A DNA stretch of 64,000 nucleotides. Source: Nocardia sp. NBC_01327. GTDB lineage: Bacteria; Actinomycetota; Actinomycetes; Mycobacteriales; Mycobacteriaceae. The translations under genes were made by a program, and so were the position numbers. The stretch spans positions 992,001 to 1,056,000 of the forward strand of contig NZ_CP108383.1 in the NCBI RefSeq assembly GCF_035958815.1. Reading direction: 5' to 3'. The notes under the pieces were generated by a model. It had not been told where the DNA came from and made no database searches. It worked only from the letters and a program-made list of their open reading frames with translations. Below are positions 37,253-46,992 of this stretch, piece by piece (position 1 is the stretch's first letter; the number at the start of each line of letters is the position of its first letter).

Positions 37253-38422
37253 ATGATCGACTTCTCGATTCCCGCCGAACTCGCCGCCGAACGCGATCGG
37301 GTACGCCAATTCGTCATCGACAAGATCGTCCCCTACGAGCGTGATCCACGGCTGACCGCGCACGGCCCCACCGACGACCTCCGCCAGGAGCTGGTCGAAT
37401 TGGCGCGCGCCGAAAAGCTGCTGACCGTGCAGGCCCCCGTCGCCCTGGGCGGCCGCGGACTCAGTCATATCGAGCAGGCCGTGCTCTACGAGGCAGCCGG
37501 CTGGTCCACCCTCGGCCCGGTCGCCATGAACTGCGCCGCACCCGACGAGGGCAATATGTTCCTGCTCTCCAAGGTCGCGAACCAGGAGCAGACCGAGCGC
37601 TTCCTGCAGCCGGTCATCGACGGCCATCAGCGTTCGGTCTTCGCCATGACCGAACCGGACGGCGCGGGCTCGGACCCGAACCAGCTCACCACCGCCGCCA
37701 CCTTCGACGGCGAGAACTTCACCATCAACGGCCGCAAATGGCTGATCACCGGCGCCGACGGCGCGAAGACGTGGATCATCATGGCGCGCTTGGCCGATAA
37801 CCCGCACCTGCCCGCGGGCCCGACCCTGTTCCTCTGCGACGGCGACGCGCCCGGCATCGTCATCGAACGCATCATGAACACCATGGACCGCAATTACGTC
37901 GGCGGCCATGCGGTGGTGCGCTTCGAAAACCTTGTGCTGCCCAGGGAATCGGTGCTCGGCGAGACCGGACAGGCGCTGCGGTACGCCCAATTGCGGCTCG
38001 CCCCGGCCCGTCTCACGCACTGCATGCGCTGGCTGGGCGCGGCCGAGCGCGCACAGTCCATCGCCATCGACTACGCCAAGACCCGCACCGCCTTCGGCAA
38101 GCCGATCGGCGAGCACCAGGGCGTGTCGTTCATGCTGGCGGACAATGAGATCGCACTGCACCAGTGCCGCCTCACCATCTGGCACGCCTGCTGGCTGATG
38201 GATCAGGGCGAGAAGGCCCGGCACGAGAGTTCCATCGCCAAATCGTTCGTCTCCGAGGAACTGTTCAAGGTCACCGACCGCTGCGTCCAGGTGCTCGGCG
38301 GCATCGGCATCAGCGATGAAACCGTGGTGGAGATGATCTTCCGCGATATGCGCGCGTTCCGTCTCTACGACGGCCCGACCGAGGTACACAAGTACGCCAT
38401 CGGCCGCCAGATCTTGCGTTAA
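37253..38422 (+). CDS. Acyl-CoA dehydrogenase
   Basis: 389 residues, one full acyl-CoA dehydrogenase unit. The FAD/substrate segment FAMTEPDGAGSDPNQLTT and KWLITGADGA are in the middle. The C-terminal helical domain has TRTAFGKPIGEHQGVSFMLADN, VQVLGGIGISDETVVEMIFRDMR and DGPTEVHKYAIGRQIL. A catalytic Glu at the usual C-terminal site (GPTEVHK) is present. TATGCT (37210-37215) is a possible -10. The stop abuts copy B of the intergenic element. Substrate unknown. Confidence 0.9.
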   Translation: MIDFSIPAELAAERDRVRQFVIDKIVPYERDPRLTAHGPTDDLRQELVELARAEKLLTVQAPVALGGRGLSHIEQAVLYEAAGWSTLGPVAMNCAAPDEGNMFLLSKVANQEQTERFLQPVIDGHQRSVFAMTEPDGAGSDPNQLTTAATFDGENFTINGRKWLITGADGAKTWIIMARLADNPHLPAGPTLFLCDGDAPGIVIERIMNTMDRNYVGGHAVVRFENLVLPRESVLGETGQALRYAQLRLAPARLTHCMRWLGAAERAQSIAIDYAKTRTAFGKPIGEHQGVSFMLADNEIALHQCRLTIWHACWLMDQGEKARHESSIAKSFVSEELFKVTDRCVQVLGGIGISDETVVEMIFRDMRAFRLYDGPTEVHKYAIGRQILR

Positions 38423-38537
38423 TTTGCCTCCGCTTCGCTCCGGCGGGTTCGCGGCCCTGTTAACCCGGTCTTCCCTCCCTGCGCTCGCCGCTGCGCGGCA
38501 TTGCTCCGGTCAGTCCAGAACGGGGCGGGCCGCGAAC
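38423..38537. repeat. Intergenic inverted-repeat element, copy B
   Basis: Reverse orientation relative to copy A. Arms GTTCGCGGCCC (38447-38457) and GGGCCGCGAAC (38527-38537) pair over 11 bp and enclose exactly 69 nt, as in copy A. The core is nearly identical to copy A. The outer 25-bp unit (ATTTGCCTCCGCTTCGCTCC then GGCGG) occurs once, directly after the TAA of the acyl-CoA dehydrogenase. Arm bases differ from copy A at paired positions, keeping complementarity. Confidence 0.75.
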
Positions 38538-38589
38538 TCGAAGGTGGTGCGGGGGGTGTAATCGGGCGGGGCGGGGTGGCGATTGCGTT

Positions 38590-38595
38590 TAGGAT
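38590..38595 (+). promoter_or_regulatory. Candidate -10 (TAGGAT) of the crotonase gene
   Basis: TAGGAT lies 6 nt before ATG 38602 and no RBS is seen, so the transcript is probably leaderless. Confidence 0.45.
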
Positions 38596-38601
38596 TCGGT
38601 C

Positions 38602-39414
38602 ATGAGTTCGGAACTGCATGTGGACGTGTCCGACGGGGTCGCTGTGCTCACGCTCAATCGCCCCTCTCAGCAGAACGCGCTCACGCCGAAGATGGCGGCG
38701 GCACTGGGTGCGGCGCTGCGGCGCTGCGATACCGAGGATGCGATCGGCGCGGTCGTCCTCACCGGCACGCCGCCCGCATTCTGTGCGGGTGCGGATCTGT
38801 CGCTCAAGTCCGGCGAGGTGAACGGGCTCATCGATCCGCCGCCCTTCCGCATTCGTAAACCGGTCATCGCCGCGGTGAACGGGCATGCGGTGGGCATCGG
38901 CCTGGAGATCGCGCTGCAGTGCGATCTGCGGTACGTGGCGCGCGATGCGGTGTACGGCCTCAATCAGGTTCGCCGCGGCGCCCTGGCCGGCGGCTACGCG
39001 CACTGGACGCTGCCCCGGCTGGTCGGCAATGCCAATGCCGCCGATCTGCTGCTCACCGGCCGCACCTTCGACGGTGAAGAGGCGCAGGTGCTCGGTGTGG
39101 CCAATTCCTGCCTGCCCGCCAGCGAGGTGCTGCCGACCGCGCTCGCGGTGGCGCACGATATCGCGCACGGTTCCGCGCCGCTTCCGGTGGCGCTGTCCAA
39201 GCGACTGCTGTGGGAGGCGCCCGCCATGACGCCGGAAACCGTGGGCCGCCTGGAAACCGAGCTCAACGACTATGTCGCCAAGAGTTCCGACGGCGGCGAG
39301 GGCGTGGCCGCGCTCAAGGATCGCAGGCCGCCGAAGTGGACCGGGAGCGTCAGCTCCGAATGGCCGGCCTGGGATGCGGTCACCGGCAGTGCGCCCCGCC
39401 CCGGACTGGACTGA
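38602..39414 (+). CDS. Crotonase-fold protein (enoyl-CoA hydratase/isomerase family) with altered catalytic residues
   Basis: 270 residues. The oxyanion-hole motifs FCAGADLS and NGHAVGIGLEIAL are intact. Aligned by eye with rat enoyl-CoA hydratase, the Glu144 position is Gln (GLNQVRRG) and the Glu164 position is Asp (NAADLLLTG). A normal syn-hydration is therefore doubtful; isomerase, hydrolase or another CoA chemistry is possible. The C-terminal part (about 225-270) contains WP-rich SEWPAWDAV. It lies alone between copy B of the repeat and a small membrane protein. Confidence 0.82.
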   Translation: MSSELHVDVSDGVAVLTLNRPSQQNALTPKMAAALGAALRRCDTEDAIGAVVLTGTPPAFCAGADLSLKSGEVNGLIDPPPFRIRKPVIAAVNGHAVGIGLEIALQCDLRYVARDAVYGLNQVRRGALAGGYAHWTLPRLVGNANAADLLLTGRTFDGEEAQVLGVANSCLPASEVLPTALAVAHDIAHGSAPLPVALSKRLLWEAPAMTPETVGRLETELNDYVAKSSDGGEGVAALKDRRPPKWTGSVSSEWPAWDAVTGSAPRPGLD

Positions 39415-39417
39415 GCC

Positions 39418-39696
39418 TCAAGCCCTTCCGCTGACGACCATCATCAGGAACAGGATTCCGAACAGGACCATGAATATGGTCCCGACGATGCCCAGCACGT
39501 AGCCGACCACCACCTGGACCCGTCCACCGTAGGCGCCACCCGACGCCTCGATCTCGTTCAGTGCGCGCCGCCCCATGACCCAGGCCACGGGCCCCAGTGC
39601 GCCACAGCAGAACACGCTGAGCGCTCCCATGATCAACACCGCCGTCGCATACTCGTGCTCGGTGGGTGCGCCGATGGGCTGCTGAGGGATGACCAC
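39418..39696 (-). CDS. DUF4190 family membrane protein
   Basis: 92 residues with two hydrophobic helices (about 18-42 and 62-90). Between them is the DUF4190 pattern LGPVAWVMGRRALNEIEASGG, with a Cys-Cys-Gly before it (SVFCCGALG). Function unknown. GTG 39696 start. It converges on the crotonase gene with a 3-bp gap. Confidence 0.75.
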   Translation of the reverse strand: MVIPQQPIGAPTEHEYATAVLIMGALSVFCCGALGPVAWVMGRRALNEIEASGGAYGGRVQVVVGYVLGIVGTIFMVLFGILFLMMVVSGRA

Positions 39697-39849
39697 CGCC
39701 TGATTTTACGTTCGCGGCGCCGGAATTGCCCTGCGGACTCGCAGTGTTCGGTTGTGCGACACCCCGTTCCGCGTGTCGCGGCGAGTGTGCGAGGCCCGCC
39801 CCCGAACGCCGATCGGATTGTGCCGGAGGCGATTCGGGGGCGGCCGGGC

Positions 39850-40833
39850 TCAGGCGCGGCGCTGGCGCGCGATGTCGGCGAGGACCACGCCCGCCGCCAC
39901 GGAGGCATTGAGCGATTCCACCGGTCCGGCCATCGGAATGGAGATGATGGCGTCGCAGGTTTCGCGAACCAGGCGGGACAGGCCCTTACCTTCGGAGCCC
40001 ACCACGATGACAGTCGGTGCGCTGCCGTCGAATTCGTCCAGATGGGTGTCGCCGCCGGCGTCCAGGCCGACGATCTGGTAGCCCTCGTTCGCCCAATCCT
40101 TCAGGGTGCGAGTGAGATTCGTGGCGCGCGCGACGGGCAGGCGCGCCGCCGCACCGGCGCTGGTGCGCCATGCGACAGCGGTGACGCTGGCACTGCGCCG
40201 CTGCGGGATGACCACGCCGTGACCACCGAACGCGGACACCGAGCGAATGACCGCACCCAGATTGCGCGGGTCGGAAATATTGTCGAGCGCCACCAGCAGG
40301 GCCGGCTCGCCGGAGGCTCGCACGCGCGCCACCATGTCGTCCGGATGCGCGTAGCGGTACGGCGGCACCTGCAGGGCGACGCCCTGGTGCATACCGTTGC
40401 GGCTCATCTTGTCCAGATCGCTGCGCGGCACCTCGAGGATGGTGATGCCGGTATCCGCGGCGATCTTCACCGATTCGGTGAGCCGGTCGTCGTTCTCGGT
40501 GCCGACCGCGACGTACAGCGCGGTCGCCGGAACCTCCGCGCGCAGGCACTCCACCACGGGGTTGCGGCCGAGCACCAGTTCCGGGCCCTCATTGTCCTTG
40601 CGCCCGGCGATCGGACGGCTCGCATTGCGGCTGCGCGCGTCCGCGGCGGAGGTCTTCGCCTTCGCCGCCGCCTTGGCCCGCTTGGCCGCGGGATGTTTGG
40701 TGCGCTCGACCGCGGGCGGCGTCGCGCCCCGGCCCGCGAGCCCGCGGCTGCGCTTGCCGCCGGAGCCGACGACGGCGCCCTTCTTGGTGCCGTCCTTGCG
40801 GGTCGCACCGCGTCGCTGCGAATTGCCTGCCAT
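39850..40833 (-). CDS. rlmB: 23S rRNA (guanosine(2251)-2'-O)-methyltransferase RlmB
   Basis: 327 residues. A long basic N-terminal region (about 1-70, rich in K/R/A with AGRKDN) is followed by the SpoU substrate-binding domain ([15 protein letters not shown]) and the trefoil-knot SPOUT domain. Motif 1 is [18 protein letters not shown]; motif 2 is [15 protein letters not shown]; motif 3 is [20 protein letters not shown]. It uses SAM to modify the peptidyl-transferase loop. It follows cysS as in mycobacteria (Rv3579c), with 241 bp between that include hairpin repeats. Confidence 0.94.
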   Translation of the reverse strand: MAGNSQRRGATRKDGTKKGAVVGSGGKRSRGLAGRGATPPAVERTKHPAAKRAKAAAKAKTSAADARSRNASRPIAGRKDNEGPELVLGRNPVVECLRAEVPATALYVAVGTENDDRLTESVKIAADTGITILEVPRSDLDKMSRNGMHQGVALQVPPYRYAHPDDMVARVRASGEPALLVALDNISDPRNLGAVIRSVSAFGGHGVVIPQRRSASVTAVAWRTSAGAAARLPVARATNLTRTLKDWANEGYQIVGLDAGGDTHLDEFDGSAPTVIVVGSEGKGLSRLVRETCDAIISIPMAGPVESLNASVAAGVVLADIARQRRA

Positions 40834-40851
40834 TACTTCGCCTTCCGTATT

Positions 40852-40930
40852 ACGCGGGAAACCCGCAGTCGGCCGGTCACGGGAGAACCCGCGCTCCGTC
40901 GATCATGCGGGAAACCTGCATCCGGTCGGC
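40852..40930. repeat. Three ~26-bp tandem repeats, each with a GCGGGAAACCCGC-type hairpin
   Basis: Units start at 40852, 40879 and 40905. Cores are GCGGGAAACCCGC, CGGGAGAACCCG(C) and GCGGGAAACCTGC, each followed by a variant of RTYCGGYCGRTC. Each core can fold into a 4-5-bp hairpin with a 3-nt loop. They lie in the 241-bp gap (40834-41074) between cysS and rlmB, which has no gene I can support. Confidence 0.55.
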
Positions 40931-41074
40931 GCAGCGAACGGCTGCGCCCAAATATCTGTGCCGCCCGAAGACGGCGCTTGGCTGCCCAGGGGCAGTGTGC
41001 GACCCGGCGTCAGCCGTGTCATGTCTCGCCTCGAGTATCTCGAGACCCTGTTCCGCCGGGAGACCCGGCCGAAC

Positions 41075-42475
41075 TCAGCGCTCTTCCTTGGTCAGTGACC
41101 ACTCCGGGCCGCGCGGAGTATCGGTGACCTCGACCCCCGCCGCCTTCAGGCGATCGCGGACCGCATCGGCCGCCGCCCAGTCCTTATCGGCCCGAGCCTG
41201 CTGCCGGCGTTCGAGTTCCGCGCCGATCAGCACGTCCAGGGCCGCCACCGCGGTGGACGAATCGGCGGGCGCGGCCCAGTGCGGATCGAACGGGTCCACG
41301 CCGAGAATTCCCAGCATGGTCCGGATCTGCCCGGCCAGCACGCGCGCGCCGTCCAGATCGCCCGCCTCCACCGCCTTGTTGCCCTCGTGCACCAGGCGGT
41401 GAATTTCGGCGAGCGCCTTGGGAACTCCGAGATCGTCGTTCAGCGCATCGGCGAAAGCCTCGGTCCAGGTTCCCGGAAGAATATCCCCGGTCCGTTCGGC
41501 TACCCGCTGCACGAATGCCTCGATGCGCTGGTAGGCGGCAGCGGCCTCGGTGAGCGCCTGGTCGGAGTACTCGAGCATGGAGCGGTAGCTGACGCTGCCC
41601 AGGTAGTAGCGCAGCTCGACGGGCCGAACGCCGACCCGCTGCAGCACATTCGGAATGGACAGCACATTGCCCAGTGATTTGGACATCTTCTCGCCGCCCA
41701 TGGTCACCCAGCCGTTGTGCAGCCAGTAGCGGGCGAACCCGTCCCCGGCCGCACGCGACTGCGCGATCTCGTTCTCATGGTGCGGGAAGATCAAATCCAT
41801 TCCGCCGCAATGGATATCGAATTCGGCGCCGAGGTAGTACTCGGCCATGGCGGAGCATTCCAGATGCCAGCCCGGGCGACCCGGACCCCACGGCGACGGC
41901 CAGCTCGGCTCACCGGGCTTGGCGGCCTTCCACAGCGTGAAATCGCGCGGATCCTTCTTGCCCTGCCCGAGGCTCTCGCCCTGGTGCACATCGTCGAGCC
42001 GATGCCCGGACAGCTTGCCGTAATCGGGGAAGCTCACGACGTCGAAATAGACATTGCCCTCGGACGGGTACGCGTGCCCGCGCTCGATGAGCCGCTCCAT
42101 CATGCACACCATCTGCGTGATGTGGCCGGTTGCCCGCGGTTCCGCGGACGGCGGCAGCACCCCGAGCGTGTCGTACGCGCGATCGAAGGCCCGCTCGTGC
42201 GTGGCGGCCCACTCCCACCACGGGCGGCCGTGCTCGGCGGCCTTGTTCAGAATCTTGTCGTCGATATCGGTGACGTTCCGGACGAAGGCCACATCGGAAC
42301 CATTGGCGCTCAACCAGCGTCGCAGCACGTCGAAGGCGACGCCGCTGCGCACATGTCCGATATGGGGTTCGCCCTGCACGGTGGCGCCGCACAGGTACAC
42401 CGAAGCGTGGCCGGGGACCAGCGGAATGAAATCACGCAGGGTCCGCGTCTCGGTGTCGAACAGGCGCAGAGTCAC
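41075..42475 (-). CDS. cysS: Cysteinyl-tRNA synthetase
   Basis: 466 residues. HIGH-type motif GEPHIGHVR with the nearby zinc Cys (YLCGATVQ), second zinc ligands in GWHLECSAM and [10 protein letters not shown], and KMSKS in [11 protein letters not shown]. The C-terminal anticodon-binding region has [34 protein letters not shown] 42475 start. It belongs to the carD-ispD-ispF-cysS-rlmB series, conserved in mycobacteria, and links isoprenoid and translation genes. Confidence 0.97.
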   Translation of the reverse strand: MTLRLFDTETRTLRDFIPLVPGHASVYLCGATVQGEPHIGHVRSGVAFDVLRRWLSANGSDVAFVRNVTDIDDKILNKAAEHGRPWWEWAATHERAFDRAYDTLGVLPPSAEPRATGHITQMVCMMERLIERGHAYPSEGNVYFDVVSFPDYGKLSGHRLDDVHQGESLGQGKKDPRDFTLWKAAKPGEPSWPSPWGPGRPGWHLECSAMAEYYLGAEFDIHCGGMDLIFPHHENEIAQSRAAGDGFARYWLHNGWVTMGGEKMSKSLGNVLSIPNVLQRVGVRPVELRYYLGSVSYRSMLEYSDQALTEAAAAYQRIEAFVQRVAERTGDILPGTWTEAFADALNDDLGVPKALAEIHRLVHEGNKAVEAGDLDGARVLAGQIRTMLGILGVDPFDPHWAAPADSSTAVAALDVLIGAELERRQQARADKDWAAADAVRDRLKAAGVEVTDTPRGPEWSLTKEER

Positions 42476-42559
42476 GACCAGGCATCCTAGCTGTTGAGAT
42501 ATGGCGGAAGACGGGCGGATACGGCATAGGTCAGCCGCAGCGGGAATTGCGGAGGCGGT

Positions 42560-43045
42560 TCAGGACCGACAACACAGCAGGGCGGTGGCGACCGACGCCA
42601 CGCCTTCACCACGGCCGGTGAGTCCCAGACCGTCGGTGGTGGTGCCGGAGACCGACACCGGTGCACCCAGAATCTCGCCCAGTACCTGCTGCGCCTCGGC
42701 GCGCCGCGGACCGATCTTGGGCCGATTGCCAATTACTTGTACAGCCGCATTGACAATTGTGAAGCCGGACTCATCCAGCAGCCGCCGCACTTCCTTCAGC
42801 ATGGCCGCTCCGGACACGCCCTCCCATTCGGGGCGACCGGTGCCGAACACCGCGCCGACATCGCCGAGACCGGCGGCCGACAACAGTGCATCGCAGAGGG
42901 CGTGAGCTGCGACATCGCCATCGGAATGGCCCTCGCAACCACTGTCGCCGTCGAACAGCAGACCGGCCATCCAGCAGGCGCGGCCGGGTGCGACGGGGTG
43001 TACATCGCTGCCGATTCCGACGCGCATGGCGGTGGGGTCGATCAT
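42560..43045 (-). CDS. ispF: 2-C-methyl-D-erythritol 2,4-cyclodiphosphate synthase
   Basis: 161 residues, normal length. It cyclises CDP-methylerythritol phosphate in the non-mevalonate pathway. The DVHP motif (zinc Asp and His), the GHSDGDV segment and the [15 protein letters not shown] end are intact. ATG 43045 overlaps the ispD stop (ATGA), so the pair is coupled. Confidence 0.96.
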   Translation of the reverse strand: MIDPTAMRVGIGSDVHPVAPGRACWMAGLLFDGDSGCEGHSDGDVAAHALCDALLSAAGLGDVGAVFGTGRPEWEGVSGAAMLKEVRRLLDESGFTIVNAAVQVIGNRPKIGPRRAEAQQVLGEILGAPVSVSGTTTDGLGLTGRGEGVASVATALLCCRS

Positions 43046-43785
43046 GTGTTCGCCACCGCCTCCCGGTCCTGGTCACGCTGCTGTACGGGCACGGAAATCC
43101 CGCCCTGTGCCACCAGTGTATTAGCGAGTACCAGGTCCAAGGGTGTGGTGATCTTGAAAGCCAGCGCATCACCGGGCACCGTGTGCACGGTGGCGCCTAA
43201 AAGTTCCACCAGGCCCGCGTCGTCGGTCGCCTGGATGGTGGTCGCATAGGCCGCGCGCAAAAGCCGCGCATCGAAGCCCTGCGGAGTTTGTATGGCGCGC
43301 AAGGTGGATCGATCCGGAGTTCCGGTGACCGCACCCGTGGCATCCACGGACTTGATGGTGTCGGTGACCGGCAGCGCGGGCACCACGGCCTGCGCGCCCG
43401 CATGCAGCTGCGCCACCACCCGCGCGATGAGCGCGGGCGGCGTGAGTGCGCGGGCGGCATCGTGAACGAGCACCAGGGTGGCGTCCGGGGCGGCGTCCAG
43501 ACCTGCCCGGACCGAATCGGTGCGCTCGGCGCCGCCGGGCACCACATGAATCGGAATGTCGGTGGCCGGCAGGAGCGCACGGGTCTGGTCGACGAGCTCG
43601 GCGGGCACCATCACCACAACCTCGTCGACGGATCCGGAGGCGATCAGCCCCTGCAGCGCGAGTGTGAGCATGGGACTGCCGCCGACCGGAACGAATGCCT
43701 TCGGTGTGGATTCACCGAGACGCACGCCCATGCCAGCGGCAGGAACCAGCGCAACAACACGACTGTCGCCGTGCAATGCGTTCAC
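43042..43785 (-). CDS. ispD: 2-C-methyl-D-erythritol 4-phosphate cytidylyltransferase
   Basis: 247 residues. [24 protein letters not shown] is the nucleotide-binding N-terminus with its conserved Arg and Lys. [23 protein letters not shown] and [11 protein letters not shown] follow. It activates MEP with CTP. GTG 43785 starts 2 nt after the carD stop; the stop overlaps the ispF ATG. Together IspD and IspF supply two consecutive regions of the MEP pathway. Confidence 0.96.
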   Translation of the reverse strand: MNALHGDSRVVALVPAAGMGVRLGESTPKAFVPVGGSPMLTLALQGLIASGSVDEVVVMVPAELVDQTRALLPATDIPIHVVPGGAERTDSVRAGLDAAPDATLVLVHDAARALTPPALIARVVAQLHAGAQAVVPALPVTDTIKSVDATGAVTGTPDRSTLRAIQTPQGFDARLLRAAYATTIQATDDAGLVELLGATVHTVPGDALAFKITTPLDLVLANTLVAQGGISVPVQQRDQDREAVANT

Positions 43786-43787
43786 GT

Positions 43788-44580
<793 letters not shown>

Positions 44581-45201
44581 GTGACTGCCCAGAAAGCCAC
44601 CACAGCGTCGAAGGCGCGCCGGCGTGCCTTGACAGTTGCTGCACTCGCTGCGGGCGCGGTGCTCGCGCTGACGGGTTGCAGTGCCGGTCAGCTCGCGCAG
44701 ACCTCGCGCGAGGTCGCGGCGGTCAATGGCAACAGCGCCGATGTCGGCAAGATCGCGCTGCGTGACGTGCGATTCCTGCTGCCGCAGTCGGAGGAGTACA
44801 ACAACGCCAAGGGCGGTAAGGCCGTACTCGCCTTCAGCGCCGCCAACCTCGCCCAGGCCACGCCGGACGAGCTGGTCAGCGTTACCACCGACTTCGGTAC
44901 CGCGAAGATCAACGGCAAGGCCGATATCAAGGCCCAGTCCACCCTGGTCGCGGACTTCAGCAAGACCGCCACCACGACGCCCGCCGCGGCGCCGGCCGGT
45001 GACAAGCCCGCCGATCCGGATGCGCACCCGCTGCTCATCGAGGTCGACGGCCTGACCAAGGACATCACCCCGGGCCTCACCTACCCGGTCACCTTCATCT
45101 TCAAAGAGGGCGGCACCGTCGCGCTGAACGTCCCGGTCGACGCCGGCCCGGACAACCCGCGCCCCGAGCCCGTGTCGGCCGAGACCAAGTCCGGTCACTG
45201 A
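44581..45201 (+). CDS. LpqE-like lipoprotein
   Basis: 206 residues. A lipoprotein signal peptide (about 1-33) ends in the lipobox LTGC, so the mature protein is anchored at the outer face of the membrane. The mature part has a copper-chaperone-like beta sandwich pattern (VGKIALRDVRFLLPQ; VTFIFKEGGTVALNVPV) and a short Ala/Thr/Pro linker near 135-145. It occupies the position of mycobacterial LpqE (Rv3584), between carD and radA, whose function is unsettled. GTG 44581 with GGAGG upstream. Confidence 0.85.
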   Translation: MTAQKATTASKARRRALTVAALAAGAVLALTGCSAGQLAQTSREVAAVNGNSADVGKIALRDVRFLLPQSEEYNNAKGGKAVLAFSAANLAQATPDELVSVTTDFGTAKINGKADIKAQSTLVADFSKTATTTPAAAPAGDKPADPDAHPLLIEVDGLTKDITPGLTYPVTFIFKEGGTVALNVPVDAGPDNPRPEPVSAETKSGH

Positions 45202-45222
45202 GCTCGACTCGAATTCGCTTCC

Positions 45223-45258
45223 ACCGCACCCGCTTCGGATTTCCGAGGCGGGTGCGGT
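45223..45258 (+). terminator. Terminator after the lpqE-like gene
   Basis: 16-bp stem (45223-45238 with 45243-45258) with one G-U pair, loop ATTT, followed by CGTTT. Confidence 0.75.
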
Positions 45259-45420
45259 CGTTTACGCACGGATTGTCCGGTGTGCCGCGCACCGCGCTGC
45301 GGGGCCGGTAGCGCACGGCTCTGCCAGCCGGAATACGGGCCGGGCGTGTCGTCGGGGGATGGGCGGCGAATCGGCGGTGATCGCCCGGTGCGGTGCGAGT
45401 TGTCTGTCGGAGTCCGTCAC

Positions 45421-45426
45421 TAGGCT
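45421..45426 (+). promoter_or_regulatory. Candidate -10 of radA (TAGGCT)
   Basis: TAGGCT lies 6 nt before the GTG start of radA; TTGTCT (45400-45405) is a possible -35 at short spacing. A leaderless mRNA is predicted. Confidence 0.5.
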
Positions 45427-45432
45427 GCCCGC

Positions 45433-46833
45433 GTGGCCAAGGTGAAATCGCTGTACCGCTGTGCTGATTGCGCGAACGAGGTCGCCAAATGGGTGGGTCG
45501 GTGCCCGGCGTGCGAGGCGTGGGGCACCCTCGAGGAGGTCGCCGCCTCCTCCGCCGCGGTGGCGGTCGGGCGCCGGGCCATGCTGCCGAGTACGGCGGCC
45601 GCGCCCATCTCGAGTATCGATTCCAAGACCACGCAGGCGCGGTCCACCGGGGTTTCCGAATTGGACCGGGTGCTGGGCGGCGGGATCGTGCCCGGTTCGG
45701 TGGTGCTGATCTCGGGCGAGCCCGGGGTCGGCAAGTCGACGCTGCTGCTCGAGGTCTCGCACCGGTGGGCGCGGGCGCGCGATGAGATCGCGCTGTACGT
45801 GACGGCCGAGGAATCGGCGGGTCAGGTGCGCCTGCGCGCGGACCGGACCGGCGCGGTGCACGAAAAGGTGTACCTCGCGGCCGAATCCGATCTCGCGACG
45901 ATTCTCGGGCATGTCGAGCAGGTGCGGCCGTCGCTGCTGGTGGTCGACTCGGTACAGACCATGCTGGCCGGTGATGTCGACGGTGTGATCGGCGGCGTCA
46001 CCCAGGTGCGCTCGGTGACGGCGGCGCTCACCTCGCTGGCCAAGTCCACGGGTATCGCGGTGCTGCTGGTCGGCCATGTGACCAAGGACGGCTCGGTCGC
46101 CGGCCCGCGCACGCTGGAGCATCTGGTGGACGTGGTGCTGCAGTTCGAGGGCGACAAGCACTCCACGCTGCGCATGGTGCGCGGCATCAAGAATCGTTTC
46201 GGCAGCACCGACGAGGTGGGCTGCTTCGAGATGCGCGAGGCCGGAATCGCCTGTGTGGACGACCCTTCCGGGCTGTTCCTGCACCATCGCGGTGAGGCGG
46301 TGTCCGGCACGGCCGTCACCGTGGCCATGGACGGTAAGCGGCCCATGCTCGGTGAGGTGCAGGGCCTCACCGTGGAGACCTCGGTGCCCGCGCCCCGCCG
46401 CGCGGTGAGCGGGCTCGACTACAACCGCGTCTCCATGGTGCTGGCGGTGCTGCAGAGCCGCTGCGGCGTCTATGTCGGCAAGCAGGATGTGTACGCCGCC
46501 ACCGTCGGCGGTATGCGGCTCACCGAACCGGCCGCGGATCTGGCTGTCGCCCTTGCCATTGCGAGCGCCAGCCAGGATCGTGCGCTGCGCAGCGGCATGA
46601 TCGTGCTCGGCGAGGTCGGTCTCGCCGGCGAGGTGCGCCAGGTGACGGGCCTGACGCGGCGGCTGGCGGAGGCCGAGCGGCTGGGTTTCACCGAGGCGCT
46701 GGTCCCGGCCGGGGTCGATCGGGTGGGCCGCACCATGAAGCTGCACGAGGTCGCCGATCTCAGTGCGGCCCTTGCCGTCTGCGGGCTGCGCGGCCCGCGC
46801 CGCGCCAAGGCGAAGGCCGATATCGAGGATTAG
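45433..46833 (+). CDS. radA: DNA repair protein RadA
   Basis: 466 residues. An N-terminal C4 zinc finger (CADCANEVAKWVGRCPACEAW) precedes a RecA-like ATPase core with Walker A GEPGVGKST (about 98-105) and LLVVDSVQT, then the RadA KNRFG motif (IKNRFGSTDEVG). The C-terminal Lon-protease-like domain lacks a catalytic Ser, as usual. RadA drives branch migration in recombination. In mycobacteria disA follows; here only 160 bp separate radA from the next, convergent gene. Confidence 0.95.
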   Translation: MAKVKSLYRCADCANEVAKWVGRCPACEAWGTLEEVAASSAAVAVGRRAMLPSTAAAPISSIDSKTTQARSTGVSELDRVLGGGIVPGSVVLISGEPGVGKSTLLLEVSHRWARARDEIALYVTAEESAGQVRLRADRTGAVHEKVYLAAESDLATILGHVEQVRPSLLVVDSVQTMLAGDVDGVIGGVTQVRSVTAALTSLAKSTGIAVLLVGHVTKDGSVAGPRTLEHLVDVVLQFEGDKHSTLRMVRGIKNRFGSTDEVGCFEMREAGIACVDDPSGLFLHHRGEAVSGTAVTVAMDGKRPMLGEVQGLTVETSVPAPRRAVSGLDYNRVSMVLAVLQSRCGVYVGKQDVYAATVGGMRLTEPAADLAVALAIASASQDRALRSGMIVLGEVGLAGEVRQVTGLTRRLAEAERLGFTEALVPAGVDRVGRTMKLHEVADLSAALAVCGLRGPRRAKAKADIED

Positions 46834-46943
46834 ACGCGATTTGCGCGCGCGGCCGGTGTGGAACCCGCGCCGCGCGTGTTCGGCTGTCACACGGGCATCC
46901 AGGGGCCTGATCGGGCCGATCCGGACGGATGACCGGGACGGCG

Positions 46944-46972
46944 AAGGCCGGGCCCCTGGGGGACCCGGCCTT
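46944..46972. terminator. Hairpin between radA and the convergent gene
   Basis: AAGGCCGGG (46944-46952) pairs with CCCGGCCTT (46964-46972), with GC-rich inner bases. It probably serves both convergent genes. Confidence 0.6.
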
Positions 46973-46992
46973 CATGCTGAAAAGCGCTGGAA

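Noticed and set aside
40852..40930. Tandem repeats before rlmB as a CRISPR array.
   Set aside because: Only three imperfect units of ~26 bp without distinct spacers, and no cas genes in the window.
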